19,545 nucleotides of DNA from Entrophospora sp. SA101 (GCA_958430865.1 CAUDNR010000497.1:10953-30497); one strand, 5' to 3'; positions 1 through 9,189 are shown, numbered from the stretch's first letter. Made by a program: numbers and translations. The notes: generated by a model from the letters alone, not told the origin.

Positions 1-724
1 AGCTGATATAAAGAATTGACGCAATTGACAAAACTTGAGAGATTAGATTGGTATTAAAGACATATATATATTTGAGATTAGATAAAGAGACAGATAAATA
101 ATAATATTATTATTACGCACTCTTGTTGAAACTATAACTGGCGACGACACATCTATCGCACCTGTTATTATAAGAAAATTACTTAAATTATTGATATAAA
201 TTCTATCAGAGACAAGGGTAATTAATAAAATCTATCTTACATAATGTATGTTTTTAATTGAAGCTAAAATTCTTTTTTTGAGATATTACTTTATGGGGAT
301 TTTTTGTCAGGAGAAAATAAAAAAAAATTATTTTATTGCCCCAAAATATACAATTTTAGTAAAGCTTAAAAAACATTAATATCAACAAAATATAAAAGAA
401 TATTAGGTTAATCTAACCATAGTTGGCTTGAAAAATGCAATTTAATTTGCAAAACAGAGATCTGTCGGAACTTAATTCCGAAAAAATAAAATGAAGATTG
501 GTATTAGTATTAGTGTACATTATTATTATATTTGCTTTCCAGGGAGTTCCGGAAGCCAACTGTCTATGCTATATAGAAAGGCATTTGAGGTGTTTCAAAT
601 TTCACAAATTTGTCTATTTTCTTGCCAAACTGGTATCAAATAATAACAACGACTCAGTTTCAACAATTTCTATAAATAAACCGCATGTGTATTGTTCACA
701 ATGGAGATCCAATTCCGAAGAAAA
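1..724 (+). repeat. Repeat A, copy 1 (truncated by window edge)
   Basis: This 724-bp block is present as a reverse complement at 18194-18917. Position n pairs with 18918-n throughout, with no net indel and no mismatch in the stretches I compared. A third, shorter copy lies at 16707-17301 and covers positions 130-724. The left limit is the window start, so the true end is unknown. It contains a frame open from 498 to 830 (110 codons) that begins at TTG, has an in-frame stop just upstream and no ATG at its start. A separate 46-codon ATG frame begins at 491. Neither resembles a known protein, so I treat the block as a non-coding or decayed mobile sequence. Confidence 0.9.
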
Positions 725-862
725 TATACAAATCGAAAACAGGTTCTTTCGCAATGCAATAAATAGCTGCTGGAATCATATTTCGGGCAATTATAAAAGC
801 ATATTAATGTATTTCCAAAAAATATATTAAATAATTCAAAAAAGAAGATACAAAACCACTCG

Positions 863-957
863 AATACAGCTTACTCTCTATATAACGGACTGAGAATGTA
901 TAACAAACTTTTTTCCTTAAGCCAATATGGTCCGTTATAGAGAGAATGAACTGCATA
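863..957. repeat. Imperfect inverted repeat inside repeat B
   Basis: The arms 863-889 and 931-957 match at about 21 of 27 positions. The best-matched part is the shared core tataacgga / tccgttata next to ctctct / agagag. The loop is about 41 bp. A second copy lies in the direct repeat at about 14045-14139. The pattern resembles the paired ends of a small non-autonomous DNA transposon, but I see no clear target duplication. Confidence 0.45.
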
Positions 958-985
958 CAGTCAAACCTCGATAGGATGAACCACT
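958..985 (+). mobile_element. Possible Tc1/mariner (pogo/Tigger-like) terminus
   Basis: The sequence begins cagtcaaacctcgata, which resembles the CAGT...AACCTCG start of terminal repeats in pogo/Tigger-type elements. No matching inverted end and no TA duplication were found in the window, so this could be a one-ended relic or chance similarity. The same sequence occurs at 14140 in the second copy of repeat B. Confidence 0.25.
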
Positions 986-1516
986 ATAAACCAATTTTCG
1001 CTTTATAACGATGCAAAATTGGTTAACCAAAAACACATCATCTTGTTAAGCCGAGTTTAATATAATTTGATAAACTGAACTTAAGATTTTGTAAACAAAT
1101 TTCAAATTCGTCTTTCGGTTTATAATTACCTTAAAGTAAATAAATATATACAACACGAATAGTATAATAATACCAATACTAATTCAGTAATTATAGTTAT
1201 AGGTCATCATCATAAACCGAATTTTGATTTCCAAAAGTAATAGAATAATAGTAAATGATCAGATTGAACCAATGACATTAATCCAGCAACAATAACAACA
1301 AAGCCTTTTATGTTTTTTATAACTTTCATAGATCATTCAGATATTCTACCTGCCAACCCGAATTGTTTACGGATATTGCATCACTCAGTTTGATCTTCTT
1401 TTTATACATTACCATTAAATCTCATCTACAATACAGTACTTCTAAATCATTACCATTATTCTGGATTGAAATTTTTTTAATATTCATTATGCTTAATTTT
1501 TTAACGTGGTCTCGTC

Positions 1517-1564
1517 CACTTTACCCAACAACCACTTTATCGACAAGACACTTTACCAACAAGC
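1517..1564 (+). repeat. Three tandem 16-bp units
   Basis: Units cactttacccaacaac, cactttatcgacaaga and cactttaccaacaagc follow head to tail at 1517, 1533 and 1549. Reverse-complemented, they match the 16-bp unit repeated at 15277-15356. The copy in the second B repeat lies at 14699-14746. Confidence 0.75.
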
Positions 1565-1786
1565 ATTGCGTTAACAACTGTGTGAAGATCTGGATAACTC
1601 CATGTAGAAGCTAAAAGTTTGGTTTTTTTACAGACAAGTTAAATCTACTGTTAATCAAGTACATCCTTTCCAGACTAATCAGGAGAAATTTTTTAATGTG
1701 TATTCAGATATAATGTGTAAAAACTTTATGTTAACTTACTGATAATACATTAAGAAGCTAGCCACAAACTGTACATATTACTTTAT

Positions 1787-1904
1787 TGACAATCATTTTA
1801 CCAACAGTTCATTTTACCAACGACATGTGGTGTGCCATTTTAGCATTTTATTAGTTGTTTGATTAAGTTGTTGGTAAAATGAATTGTTGGTAAAATAATT
1901 GTCA
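1787..1904. repeat. Inverted pair of 35-bp arms built from 16-bp repeats
   Basis: Arms 1787-1821 and 1870-1904 are reverse complements with two mismatches over 35 bp, separated by 48 bp. Each arm contains two copies of a 16-bp unit with the core ttgttggtaaaatgaa or its complement. A further unit follows the right arm to about 1920. The unit is related to the 16-bp repeats at 1517 and 15277. The layout fits a small foldback element or the ends of a MITE, but I could not identify a target duplication. Confidence 0.6.
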
Positions 1905-2729
1905 GTAAAATGAATGCCTCCCACCACAAACAGATCCTGGAATTATATCAACTTTAATTTCTTTCATTATAACACACTGCTGATTAATAACTACTGAAAA
2001 ATGTTTATCCAGATATTTTACAGAATCTGCAAAAAGGGTAGGTTTTTGAGGAGTGGTCATCACAGTTTTGCTTTGTGATCTGGACAAGATGTTTTAAACT
2101 GATAGAAACAACATTACTCAGGTATATATAATTCTCATCTCAGAAAAAAATTAAGTTAATGAAGATCAATCCAACATCAACTTACACCATCATCATTGTC
2201 ATTTGTAGATCCTTTTTTCACCTGAATTAAATATTGTATGGTTGGCTCAGTCTAAAGACCTCCTATTGCTGCGCCACGCGCCCAAATTTCAAAAAGAGGT
2301 TTACACGTGATTTTGGTTAAAAACATTTTCCTTACTGCCAAATCTAGATATGATGGTCGAGTATTAGGCTAAATTTAGGAATGATAATCAAAAACTAGTC
2401 TAAATTTAGTAATAATCCTAGCGCTCAAATTTCTCATGAGCATAGTAAAGTACATGTTTTAAAAAAAAAAAATAGAACTCTACAATAAATAATTTTTTGG
2501 AGAAAATCTCTTCATTACATTAAAAGTAGAAACCTATTTTATCAACTAATGAGGCTGAATCATTAACTTTTTAAAGTAATTGAAATATATTTTTATCACA
2601 TACTTTGTTTGGTTTTTTTCATAATCAAAATCCATTTCCTCTTCTGACAAGTTCTTAGTATCTACTTTGTTTTCCTTTTTCTTGATGCCACTTCAGAATA
2701 AAATGGTAGATGACAATTATTTGTGGTGC

Positions 2730-2764
<35 letters not shown>

Positions 2765-3030
2765 GGGGCATGCTGCAACAAAATCAGAAAGTGAACATTG
2801 GTATAACCAAGAGTTTTAGGGATCAAAATTTAGTCATTTGTAATGTGATCATAATTAATATCCCATTTGTTATCTTAAGTGATATATAGAAATATCCCCC
2901 TATATAAAAATAATTAATATGAAACTAATTTACATTAGGTCTACCATGGAACCCAAGAATTACAGCACCATTAGAAGTATTTTGAAGAAAGAAAACAAGG
3001 TGAAAAAATTGTACCCTATATTTTCAAATA
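1905..3030. other. Gene-poor stretch
   Basis: No recognisable gene is seen. A minus-strand frame at 1902-2087 opens at TTG with a stop just upstream and runs into the 16-bp repeats, so it is not called. The palindrome ctaaatttag occurs twice, 31 bp apart (2369 and 2400). The segment near 2270-2290 is unusually GC-rich for this window. Confidence 0.5.
2732..2762. repeat. (TTA)n microsatellite
   Basis: About ten uninterrupted TTA units. This is a simple repeat with no evidence of function. Confidence 0.9.
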
Positions 3031-3032
3031 AA

Positions 3033-3200
3033 TGAATGATACTCAGGCACTTGAAGCTTATCTAAGGAAAGAAAGAAAAGATTACTTATGAAATTTACCA
3101 AGAAGAGAGAAAAATCATAACCAGTAAAAGAACATTAACACAGAACCACAAAGAACCCAGAAAGAAAAGAAAATCAGTAGAGAAATATTTTGCTGTCTAA
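3033..3200 (+). pseudogene. Weak coding remnant, frame-shifted
   Basis: An ATG at 3033 opens a short lysine/glutamate-rich frame (MNDTQALEAYLRKERKDYL) that stops early. A neighbouring frame then continues through ITYEIYQEERKII and a basic run KEPRKKRKSVEKY to a stop at about 3200. Two adjacent open pieces in shifted frames with similar composition suggest a decayed exon. I do not recognise the family. It converges on the coiled-coil relic on the other strand. Confidence 0.25.
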
Positions 3201-3224
3201 TTTTAGAATAATATAACAAATATA

Positions 3225-4106
3225 TTATTTTTTAAAGATTAAAGATATTAAAAAAAGATTTGGTAAAAAAGAATTAGTGTGAGTTGGTTTGATTTGCTTA
3301 GGTTTTACTTCAATTATTTGTCCTTGTTTCTTTTTTAAATGAATTTTCTCACTTATATTTTTTGTAAACTGTAGTAGTTTATTCTTTTTCTTTGGTAATG
3401 CTGGTAAAGATTTGTTGGCTAAGTATAATTCTTGTTTCAACTGCTGAATTTCTTGGGCTTGTTGGTTCATCTCTTGCTGAATTGCTTGCAATTCATTTTC
3501 CTTACCTTTTAAGGTCATGAGAATACCTTGTATTTCCTGATTCTTGACTTTCTCTAACTTCTCCAAGTTTTCAGCTAATTGTCTTTTACTTCTTCAAGGT
3601 GACATTCAACTTTTTCTTCTTCTTCCTCAACTCTAGTTTTCAAGTAATCAACCAATAATTCCTTCTCTTCCAAATTTTTTTCTAGTTCTTTAATCTTCTC
3701 GTTTGAACCTACACCCCTTCCCATAATAAAGTCATATTTTCAATTTGCTTCTTCAACTTAATTTTTTTAATTCTCTAATTACTTTTTGGTGAATTTCTTT
3801 CAGCAAAGCAATTTCTTTACTTTCATCTTTTTCTTTTAATACTTTTATTTTTCTTTCTAATTCTTTTTGCTCATTTAGACTATTTTCAATGTAAAGATGT
3901 AGAGCTTGTTCTATTCTTTCTGCTTCCTTAGTTTTGCTTACTAAATCTTTTTCAATTTGATGCAATTTTTCAGTTTGATCAATAAGTCTTTCTTCTCAGT
4001 CTTCTAATCTTTCTAAATTATTCAATTTATTTTCTAATTGTTCTTGTTCAATACTGTCTATTACTTCTTTTATTTTTTTACTTTTTATTATTGTATTTAT
4101 TACCAT
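3225..4106 (-). pseudogene. Broken coiled-coil protein gene
   Basis: Read from an ATG at 4106, the minus strand encodes about 290 residues rich in Glu, Lys, Gln and Leu with heptad-like spacing, typical of a long coiled coil. The first 36 codons end at an in-frame TGA (3996-3998), after which the same frame continues (EERLIDQTEKLHQIEKDL) to a stop at 3753. Frame then changes near the T7 run at 3762-3768, again near 3715, and again near 3575-3600. The last piece (3225-3590) carries LEKLEKVKNQEIQ, a glutamine-rich stretch and a basic tail. No consensus introns explain the breaks. It is either a pseudogene or a gene damaged by assembly errors in homopolymers. Coiled coils match many families, so no function is assigned. 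Confidence 0.55.
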
Positions 4107-4539
4107 AATGTATTATTTTAATAAAATTTTATATTGGTTATGGACATGTAATATCTTTAAATTCATCCTTTATAATAAAGGTATTCTTGCCTTTTATAAT
4201 CCCGGAGCAAAATATTTTATTATAACCTGGGTTACTATATAATTTGTTCCGGGTTGCTCCAAATTATTTTAGTAATTTGATTATTAATCAATTAATAAAA
4301 TAATAATTTGTTAATTTTGATTTCTTTGTTCGCAAATTATGATCATCAGGTGGTCGGATATTTATGGTAGGGGAGTGAAAGGTAAGTAGATTGATTGAGT
4401 TAATGAATGAGTAATTCTTAATTTCTAATAATCATTGATTTTTTTTATTATAGAAATAAAAATGTAAGCATATTAATTAATTATTACCATTATCATTATC
4501 ATTAATCATTTCATTAACTTTGTCAATTGTATCAATCAG
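4107..4539. other. AT-rich spacer with a short inverted repeat
   Basis: Around 4201-4260 the sequence cccggagcaa is followed by ttgttccggg (4244-4253, one mismatch as an inverted pair) and ttgctcc (4254-4260, exact inverse of 4204-4210). This is a GC-richer hairpin in AT-rich DNA, possibly a transposon fragment. At 4320-4376 a short open stretch ends at a good donor (aaaggtaagt), but I could not join it in frame to the downstream remnant. Confidence 0.35.
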
Positions 4540-4838
4540 GCTCTGTCTTTTATTTCAAATATACTTGCTGTATGGGGAGGATTGACAGCATTTTACATAT
4601 TTTTATTTGGTAATTATATGTTAATTATTGCATAATATATACACATATCACATAGTATTTGTCGATTAAACCACGGGGATTTATGCAAGAAAGGATTCTT
4701 AAAGATGAAACACGTAATAAATTGATGTCAGCATCATTTTCTAAAAAGGAAGGAACTCATGAGTAAAGGATTGAAGCATTGGAAACATTTCTTAAAGGCC
4801 ATGTTGTTTATGTTAGTTTTGATAGATCAGTCAAATAA
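4540..4838 (+). pseudogene. Decayed multi-exon membrane-protein gene, 3' part
   Basis: After an acceptor (caatcag) an exon at 4540-4609 encodes one hydrophobic span (ISNILAVWGGLTAFYIFLFG) ending at a donor GT. After a second acceptor (catag, 4655) comes SIKPRGFMQERILKDETRNK, running to TAA at 4764. The same frame then continues with RIEALETFLKGHVVYVSF to TAA at 4838. The two exons do not join in frame with these sites. An alternative acceptor after gcaag (about 4689) would restore frame, but it drops the IKPRGFMQ segment. The layout of a Gly-rich membrane span, then PWG/PRG-FxQ, then a C-terminal segment recalls a multicopy uncharacterised family I remember from Rhizophagus. That link is recollection only. 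Confidence 0.4.
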
Positions 4839-5075
4839 ATCACCATATCAAAAGATAAATCCATCATCATAAAGACGAAAAAAATAAAGATATATTTGCA
4901 TTCAAATATTTTATTAGATCACTACTATTTATTTATATATATATATAAATACTTGTTTTTAATTACATACACGATCAAATAATAATTAATTATTGTACAA
5001 TTATTTTCCAAACAAATAAAAGTAATAAAAATAAGAAATATAAGTAAATATATTTATCTACCAATAATAATAATT

Positions 5076-6356
5076 TTAAATTTGGGGAAGAAATAAGAAT
5101 CTATTTGGTGTGCCTGATGGCAGGTTTTCAACAACATCTTTGGTACTTTCCGAAATTACTTTTTCAGCCATTTTTTCAGGACTAAGATTACCAGTAGTAC
5201 TGATTATTACAGCAACAACACCGGCAGTTAATGGAGATGAGAAACTTGTACCAGATAATGTAGATTTACCCTTGAAAAGAACAGGAACGTTTCTACCAGA
5301 AGCAAAAATGTCAACGCAAGATCCAAAATTTGAGAAACTAGTGATTGACATACTTGTATCTTCAGTTGCACCCGCTGTAATTGCTGTTGGTGCTCCTGCA
5401 GGTGAGGTATCACAAGCATTTTGTCCTTCATTACCAGCAGCTACAATGACATGTACACCATTATCCGTAAGAGTTTTAACCACCAAGTCTATTAATTGAT
5501 TCTTCCCACCACCAAGCGACATATTAACAATTACATTTCTATTTTTTTCTAACTTTTCCTTTAACACAAACAACATTCCTAATATAACATTTACATTAGT
5601 TCCAGAACCGTTTGCATCAAGTACTTTAACTGCTATAAGATTAACTTTTTCCGCTACACCAAAATTTTTACCACCAATGAGACTTGCTACTGCGGTGCCA
5701 TGGCCATTATCATCTTTTGCCAAACATGGAGCGCAAAAAACAGCACCAAACCTAACACGATCACCAAATTCTGTTTGATTTTTATTTATACCGGTGTCAA
5801 TCACGTATGCATCTACATCTTGACCAGCTGGACTAGGAAAATGGAATTTTCCATCCAAATTACGATCTCTTTGATCTATAAGATCCAAGTCGAAAAATTT
5901 AGTCGATCGAGTAATTGTTGTTATAGGAGCAAACGCCTTCACTTTCGATTCCTTTTGAACCATCTTAACGTTAGGCAACAACAATTTAATTTGTTTAGCA
6001 AGTGGAGGATTAAAAAAACCAATATAACCACTAAGAACACCAACAGAAAAGTGTGATAGTTTATCTTTTGAAAGTTTATTGGTTGAAACTTTGCCATTTA
6101 AAGCTGGTTCAGAATCCATACCCCAGCATTCTTTAAAAAATTTTAAATGTTGGGCAAGATCTGATGAAGAAGCAGTTGACCCTTTTTTATGATCAAGCAA
6201 AACCACAAATCTATCTTTCCTTACATTGAATTTTTTAATTAAACTGGCAGTATTTTTAGTACACTCGATTTTAGCTGAACTGACTAAAATAGCTGAAAAT
6301 AATAATGAAGCCAAATATAATGTCGTGGCAATTGAAATAATTTTGGAAGAAATCAT
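5076..6356 (-). CDS. Secreted subtilisin-like serine protease (S8, proteinase K-like)
   Basis: This intact, apparently intronless gene encodes 426 residues with the full layout of a fungal S8 protease zymogen. Residues 1-28 form a signal peptide (hydrophobic core to about 26, likely cut after VSSA). About 48-137 fits an inhibitor-I9 propeptide. The catalytic domain follows to the C terminus. The triad is visible: Asp187 in VIDTG, His219 in DDNGHGTAVAS and Ser371 in GTSFSSP. The oxyanion-hole Asn309 lies in VAAGNEG. Spacing (32 and 152 residues) is normal for the family. The Leu-Thr after GTSFSSP, where His-Val is usual, and the pair C208/C211 (FCAPC) are slightly unusual. The likely role is extracellular or vacuolar protein degradation after removal of the propeptide. 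The ATG context cacaaaATG and a TATA-like site at 6441-6450 support this start. A wrecked paralogue sits just upstream, implying a former tandem pair. Confidence 0.95.
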   Translation of the reverse strand: MISSKIISIATTLYLASLLFSAILVSSAKIECTKNTASLIKKFNVRKDRFVVLLDHKKGSTASSSDLAQHLKFFKECWGMDSEPALNGKVSTNKLSKDKLSHFSVGVLSGYIGFFNPPLAKQIKLLLPNVKMVQKESKVKAFAPITTITRSTKFFDLDLIDQRDRNLDGKFHFPSPAGQDVDAYVIDTGINKNQTEFGDRVRFGAVFCAPCLAKDDNGHGTAVASLIGGKNFGVAEKVNLIAVKVLDANGSGTNVNVILGMLFVLKEKLEKNRNVIVNMSLGGGKNQLIDLVVKTLTDNGVHVIVAAGNEGQNACDTSPAGAPTAITAGATEDTSMSITSFSNFGSCVDIFASGRNVPVLFKGKSTLSGTSFSSPLTAGVVAVIISTTGNLSPEKMAEKVISESTKDVVENLPSGTPNRFLFLPQI

Positions 6357-6894
6357 TTTGTGTGTTGGTTAATATTTTTTTTTCTTTAAAATAAAATAAA
6401 ACGAATGAATTTATTTAATTAAATAAATAAATAATATTTGTTTTATATAGTATGTAAAAGAATGAATGGGGTGAATACAGCCAATTTCCAAGGTAAAAGG
6501 ATTATGCTGTAAGGGAAAATTGTGTATTAATGATATTAAATATTAATAGATGATGAGAGAGGGAGGAAAGAGTAAAAAACGACGATAAATTGATTAAAAA
6601 AAATCAAGTATATTTATATAAAATTTATACATTTTTACGATTAATTTTGTGCAAACCAACATTCGATTTTTTTGGACATTTTCAATAAAATTATTTATCG
6701 CGCGCGCATAGAAAATTTAAATTGCAGAATAATTAATTATTTTTATTTAATAATAATTTTTAAATAATAATTATTATTAAGAAAGTATGTAATCCAAACA
6801 AACAAATGAATTAAACATCTATGATTGTTAATTTCTAAAAAAAAAATCATCTGTCTTCTAATTCGAGAATCTATTTTGTGTTAGCGAATTTAAT
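6357..6894. other. Upstream region of the protease gene
   Basis: Non-coding and extremely AT-rich. It contains the TATA-like site listed separately and an isolated alternating run cgcgcgcgc at 6699-6707, which stands out in this composition. No gene is seen on either strand. Confidence 0.5.
6441..6450 (-). promoter_or_regulatory. TATA-like element of the protease gene
   Basis: On the minus strand the sequence reads ctatataaaa, about 105 bp upstream of the start codon at 6356. It is the best TATA match in the upstream region. In such AT-rich DNA, chance matches are common. Confidence 0.35.
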
Positions 6895-7600
6895 AGTAGA
6901 TTTACAACGATGTTTTGGTACTTGCATCGAGTAATCTTTGAACCATTTTTAGAAGACTAGAGCATTAATTTTCAGAACAATAATAACAGTAATATGTGGA
7001 GCTGCCAGATCACTGTACCAATAAATTGAATGCTCCAAGAATGGAAATGTTCAAATAAATCATTATTACTTGTAAGTCCACTGTAATTGCCGTTGGTGTA
7101 GATGCTGACGAGAATCCTACTCCACGACTATTACTTGCTCTAATAACATGTATACCTATCATATCTGTAAGAATTTAAACTAACAAGTTTACCGTTAGTG
7201 TTCAATTTGTTTAAAGAACAAATTAAATCATTCAGATGATTGAAAAGATATTGAAAACTGAAGTTTCTGCTGTTATACAAATCATAGCACAACTGTTCAA
7301 AACAATTCATCACCTAAATTTGGTCGTACATATAAATCAAAAAAGATCACACATTTAGACAAAAATACACCATTTTCCCAGTTCAAAAAATCGTGTTGGA
7401 TTTGATGTTGAGTTTTGCAATAATTGGGGTGTTGGTGCTACAACATGGCACATAGCTCTTATTATCGTTGGCAAAACTTTTGGTGTAGCAAGTATATAAT
7501 TTAATTCATTTACTATCGCTACTGCTTTTATGACTACCGCAGATACCGTATTTGATTTTGCATTTGTATAAAAGGTGCATCTACAACGCAAGAAGCGAAA
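6895..7600 (-). pseudogene. Scrambled relic of a second S8 protease
   Basis: Several pieces align with the intact protease at 5076-6356. Minus-strand 7076-7174 reads ILTDMIGIHVIRASNSRG then SSASTPTAIT, matching intact residues 295-329 including the oxyanion Asn. 6895-7020 matches the C-terminal coding DNA (a tggtactt core and following blocks) but with stops. At 7577-7588 is VVDA, matching the segment just before the catalytic Asp, and the VIDTG motif itself appears deleted. Around 7499-7552 a VIKAVAIVNEL-like piece fits residues near 251-268. The segment 7389-7493 matches residues 199-235 (NRVGFDVEFC, GKTFGVAS) but on the PLUS strand, so part of the gene has been inverted. The triad His position is not conserved there. 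It cannot encode an active enzyme. The gene is probably an old tandem duplicate. Confidence 0.75.
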
Positions 7601-8009
7601 TACAGTTGTTAATATGATAAAGCAGTACTAGCAAAAAAAATGCGATCCTTTACTTTTTTCGATTCATAAGAGGAGAAAGAAAGAAATATGCATATATGAT
7701 ATGTGCACATTAGGAACATTATGAAACATTTGATTTATATTAAATTTATTATTAAAGAATAAATAAATAATCCTAATGATGTCATTCTTATTAAAGTATT
7801 TGCTAATTATATCAATTCACCAATCAACCCACCCACATACATATTCAATTAAAAGATCAGCAATGTTATTATGCAACATGATCGATCACGTTGTTTGAAC
7901 CAATTAAATAAACAATTAGCAAACAAATAAAATCGGTGTAATTATTTGATTAGTTATTTTCGATAACTTTTTTTGGATTGCACGAAATTAAAAATGAATG
8001 ATTGTATAT
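7601..8009. other. Non-coding stretch
   Basis: AT-rich, with no open frame of note and no match to anything I recognise on either strand. It may include the former promoter region of the dead protease. Confidence 0.4.
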
Positions 8010-8179
8010 ATACGTTCCAGGGTTGGCAAATACGCGGTCCATTGATGGTCTATTGGTGGTCCATTGGGTCCATTAGTGTAACACTTTAACCGTATTTAGT
8101 ATTTTATTAATGGCAATGGACCAGTCCAAAATCCATCTGTTCTCAATGCACCAGTCAATTTGCCAACCCTGATACGTTC
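8010..8179. mobile_element. hAT-family MITE with 8-bp target duplication
   Basis: The element 8018-8171 (154 bp) starts cagggttggcaaat and ends with its exact reverse complement atttgccaaccctg, giving a 14-bp terminal inverted repeat. It is flanked by identical 8-bp copies of atacgttc at 8010-8017 and 8172-8179. CAGGG...GGCAAA ends with an 8-bp target duplication are hallmarks of the hAT superfamily. The interior has subterminal copies of ggtccattg and the inverse caatggacc, as expected for transposase-binding motifs. It is too short to encode a transposase, so it would depend on one elsewhere. The perfect duplication suggests a fairly recent insertion. Confidence 0.93.
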
Positions 8180-9189
8180 ATAAGCTTTAGTAGAATAAAT
8201 AATATTTTATTATCTGTAAACGTTAATGTTAAAATGGAAAAATTTCACCTGCGGTAAAAAGCTTTTTAAATATACACATATTAACATGCACACATAATAT
8301 TCATTTAATTTTAAAAAATGATATCAATCGTCACTTTATTATGTTTTATCGAAGTAAATTATGTTAAAAAACCTTATTTATTTTAACAATTGAAATTTGT
8401 AAAGCTCATTCTTCTATGGTGATCGATCAAATTAACCTTTGATCTGGGATGTATAAATAAATGAATGAATAAAAAACAAACCGATTCGCCTCTCGAATGT
8501 TTTTTTACTCGCTTGCTTTTGCATAGTATTTCTTTAATTTTGATTATTTGTTATTAAAAAATAATGATAAGAGAACATCTATGGTAATATTATATATTGG
8601 CGGTTTCTATTGCCCACGCTTCATTTATATCACAAAATTATCAATTTAACAATAAAAGGTATCACAGTAAATACCCTTGAAAATACATAATAATATAATG
8701 ATAATAATAATTATACATCTGCTTTTAAGACTTTTAATTTATATTTATCTATGATTAAAAAAAAAGACAGCAATTTATCATTAGCAACTTTTGACGAGAA
8801 ATAATTTATTTTATTATAGTTTAATTGGTAAAAATTTTTTTTAATTCAGTCAATATCAAGCAAGACTAGCAGGAAAACTTCCACATTCATTCTTAAAAAA
8901 AGATAATAATAATTCGTTCCAATAAAACAAGTAACGATAAAGCCGTTTGTGAATTCAAAAGCAATCAAAGTAAGTCTCCGTGTGAGCCGGCTCATGAGAA
9001 GCTTTAAATCAAAGATTTCGATATGGGATAGGCTTTAGTAAAATAATCTTTTTAGCCTTTGAAAAGTATGGTTTTATTAATATATAATATAAATAATAAA
9101 TATTCTCAAAATTTCATATGCATGCATACATCATTTTGAGATTCATAATTACACAAGATTTTTTTTTTTGATTTTTTTAATATTAATCA
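8180..9189. other. Upstream region of the coproporphyrinogen oxidase gene
   Basis: About 1 kb of AT-rich non-coding sequence. No open frame is supported. Its most notable element is the 12-bp palindrome at 8983-8994, listed separately. The last 30 bp before the ATG are T-rich, as in many fungal promoters. Confidence 0.5.
8983..8994. promoter_or_regulatory. Palindrome tgagccggctca upstream of HEM13
   Basis: A perfect 12-bp palindrome with a CCGG core, overlapping a second palindrome ctcatgag (8991-8998). It lies about 195 bp upstream of the oxidase start codon in otherwise AT-rich DNA. Dyad sites containing CCG/CGG are bound by fungal zinc-cluster regulators, so it is a candidate regulatory site. 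There is no direct evidence. Confidence 0.3.

Larger units (their letters stand above)
716..1662 (+). repeat. Repeat B, copy 1 (direct copy at 13898-14844)
   Basis: This 947-bp block recurs in the same orientation at 13898-14844 with a constant offset of 13182. The only difference I found is G at 1010 versus T at 14192. It overlaps repeat A by nine bases (716-724, cgaagaaaa). Inside it are an imperfect inverted repeat (863-889 with 931-957), a transposon-terminus-like sequence at 958 and three 16-bp repeat units at 1517-1564. An 83-codon open frame at 1363-1614 runs through those repeat units and resembles nothing I know, so I do not call it a gene. Confidence 0.9.

Noticed and set aside
498..830. 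110-codon frame with a hydrophobic N terminus, also present at 16700-16933 and 18187-18420
   Set aside because: It begins at TTG with a stop just upstream and no ATG. Its 3' end differs between copies because the repeat junction lies inside it. Copy number reflects the repeat, not gene conservation.
1363..1614. 83-codon frame, identical at 14545-14796
   Set aside because: Runs through 16-bp non-triplet repeats and resembles no protein. Identity between copies is explained by the recent repeat duplication.
2250..2300. Minus-strand tRNA- or SINE-like sequence with tggcgcagc resembling a pol III A box
   Set aside because: No matching B box and no cloverleaf pairing could be built downstream.
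5110..5499. Plus-strand frame opposite the protease, with further frames at 5228-5431 and 5700-6056
   Set aside because: Shadows of the well-supported minus-strand protease gene.
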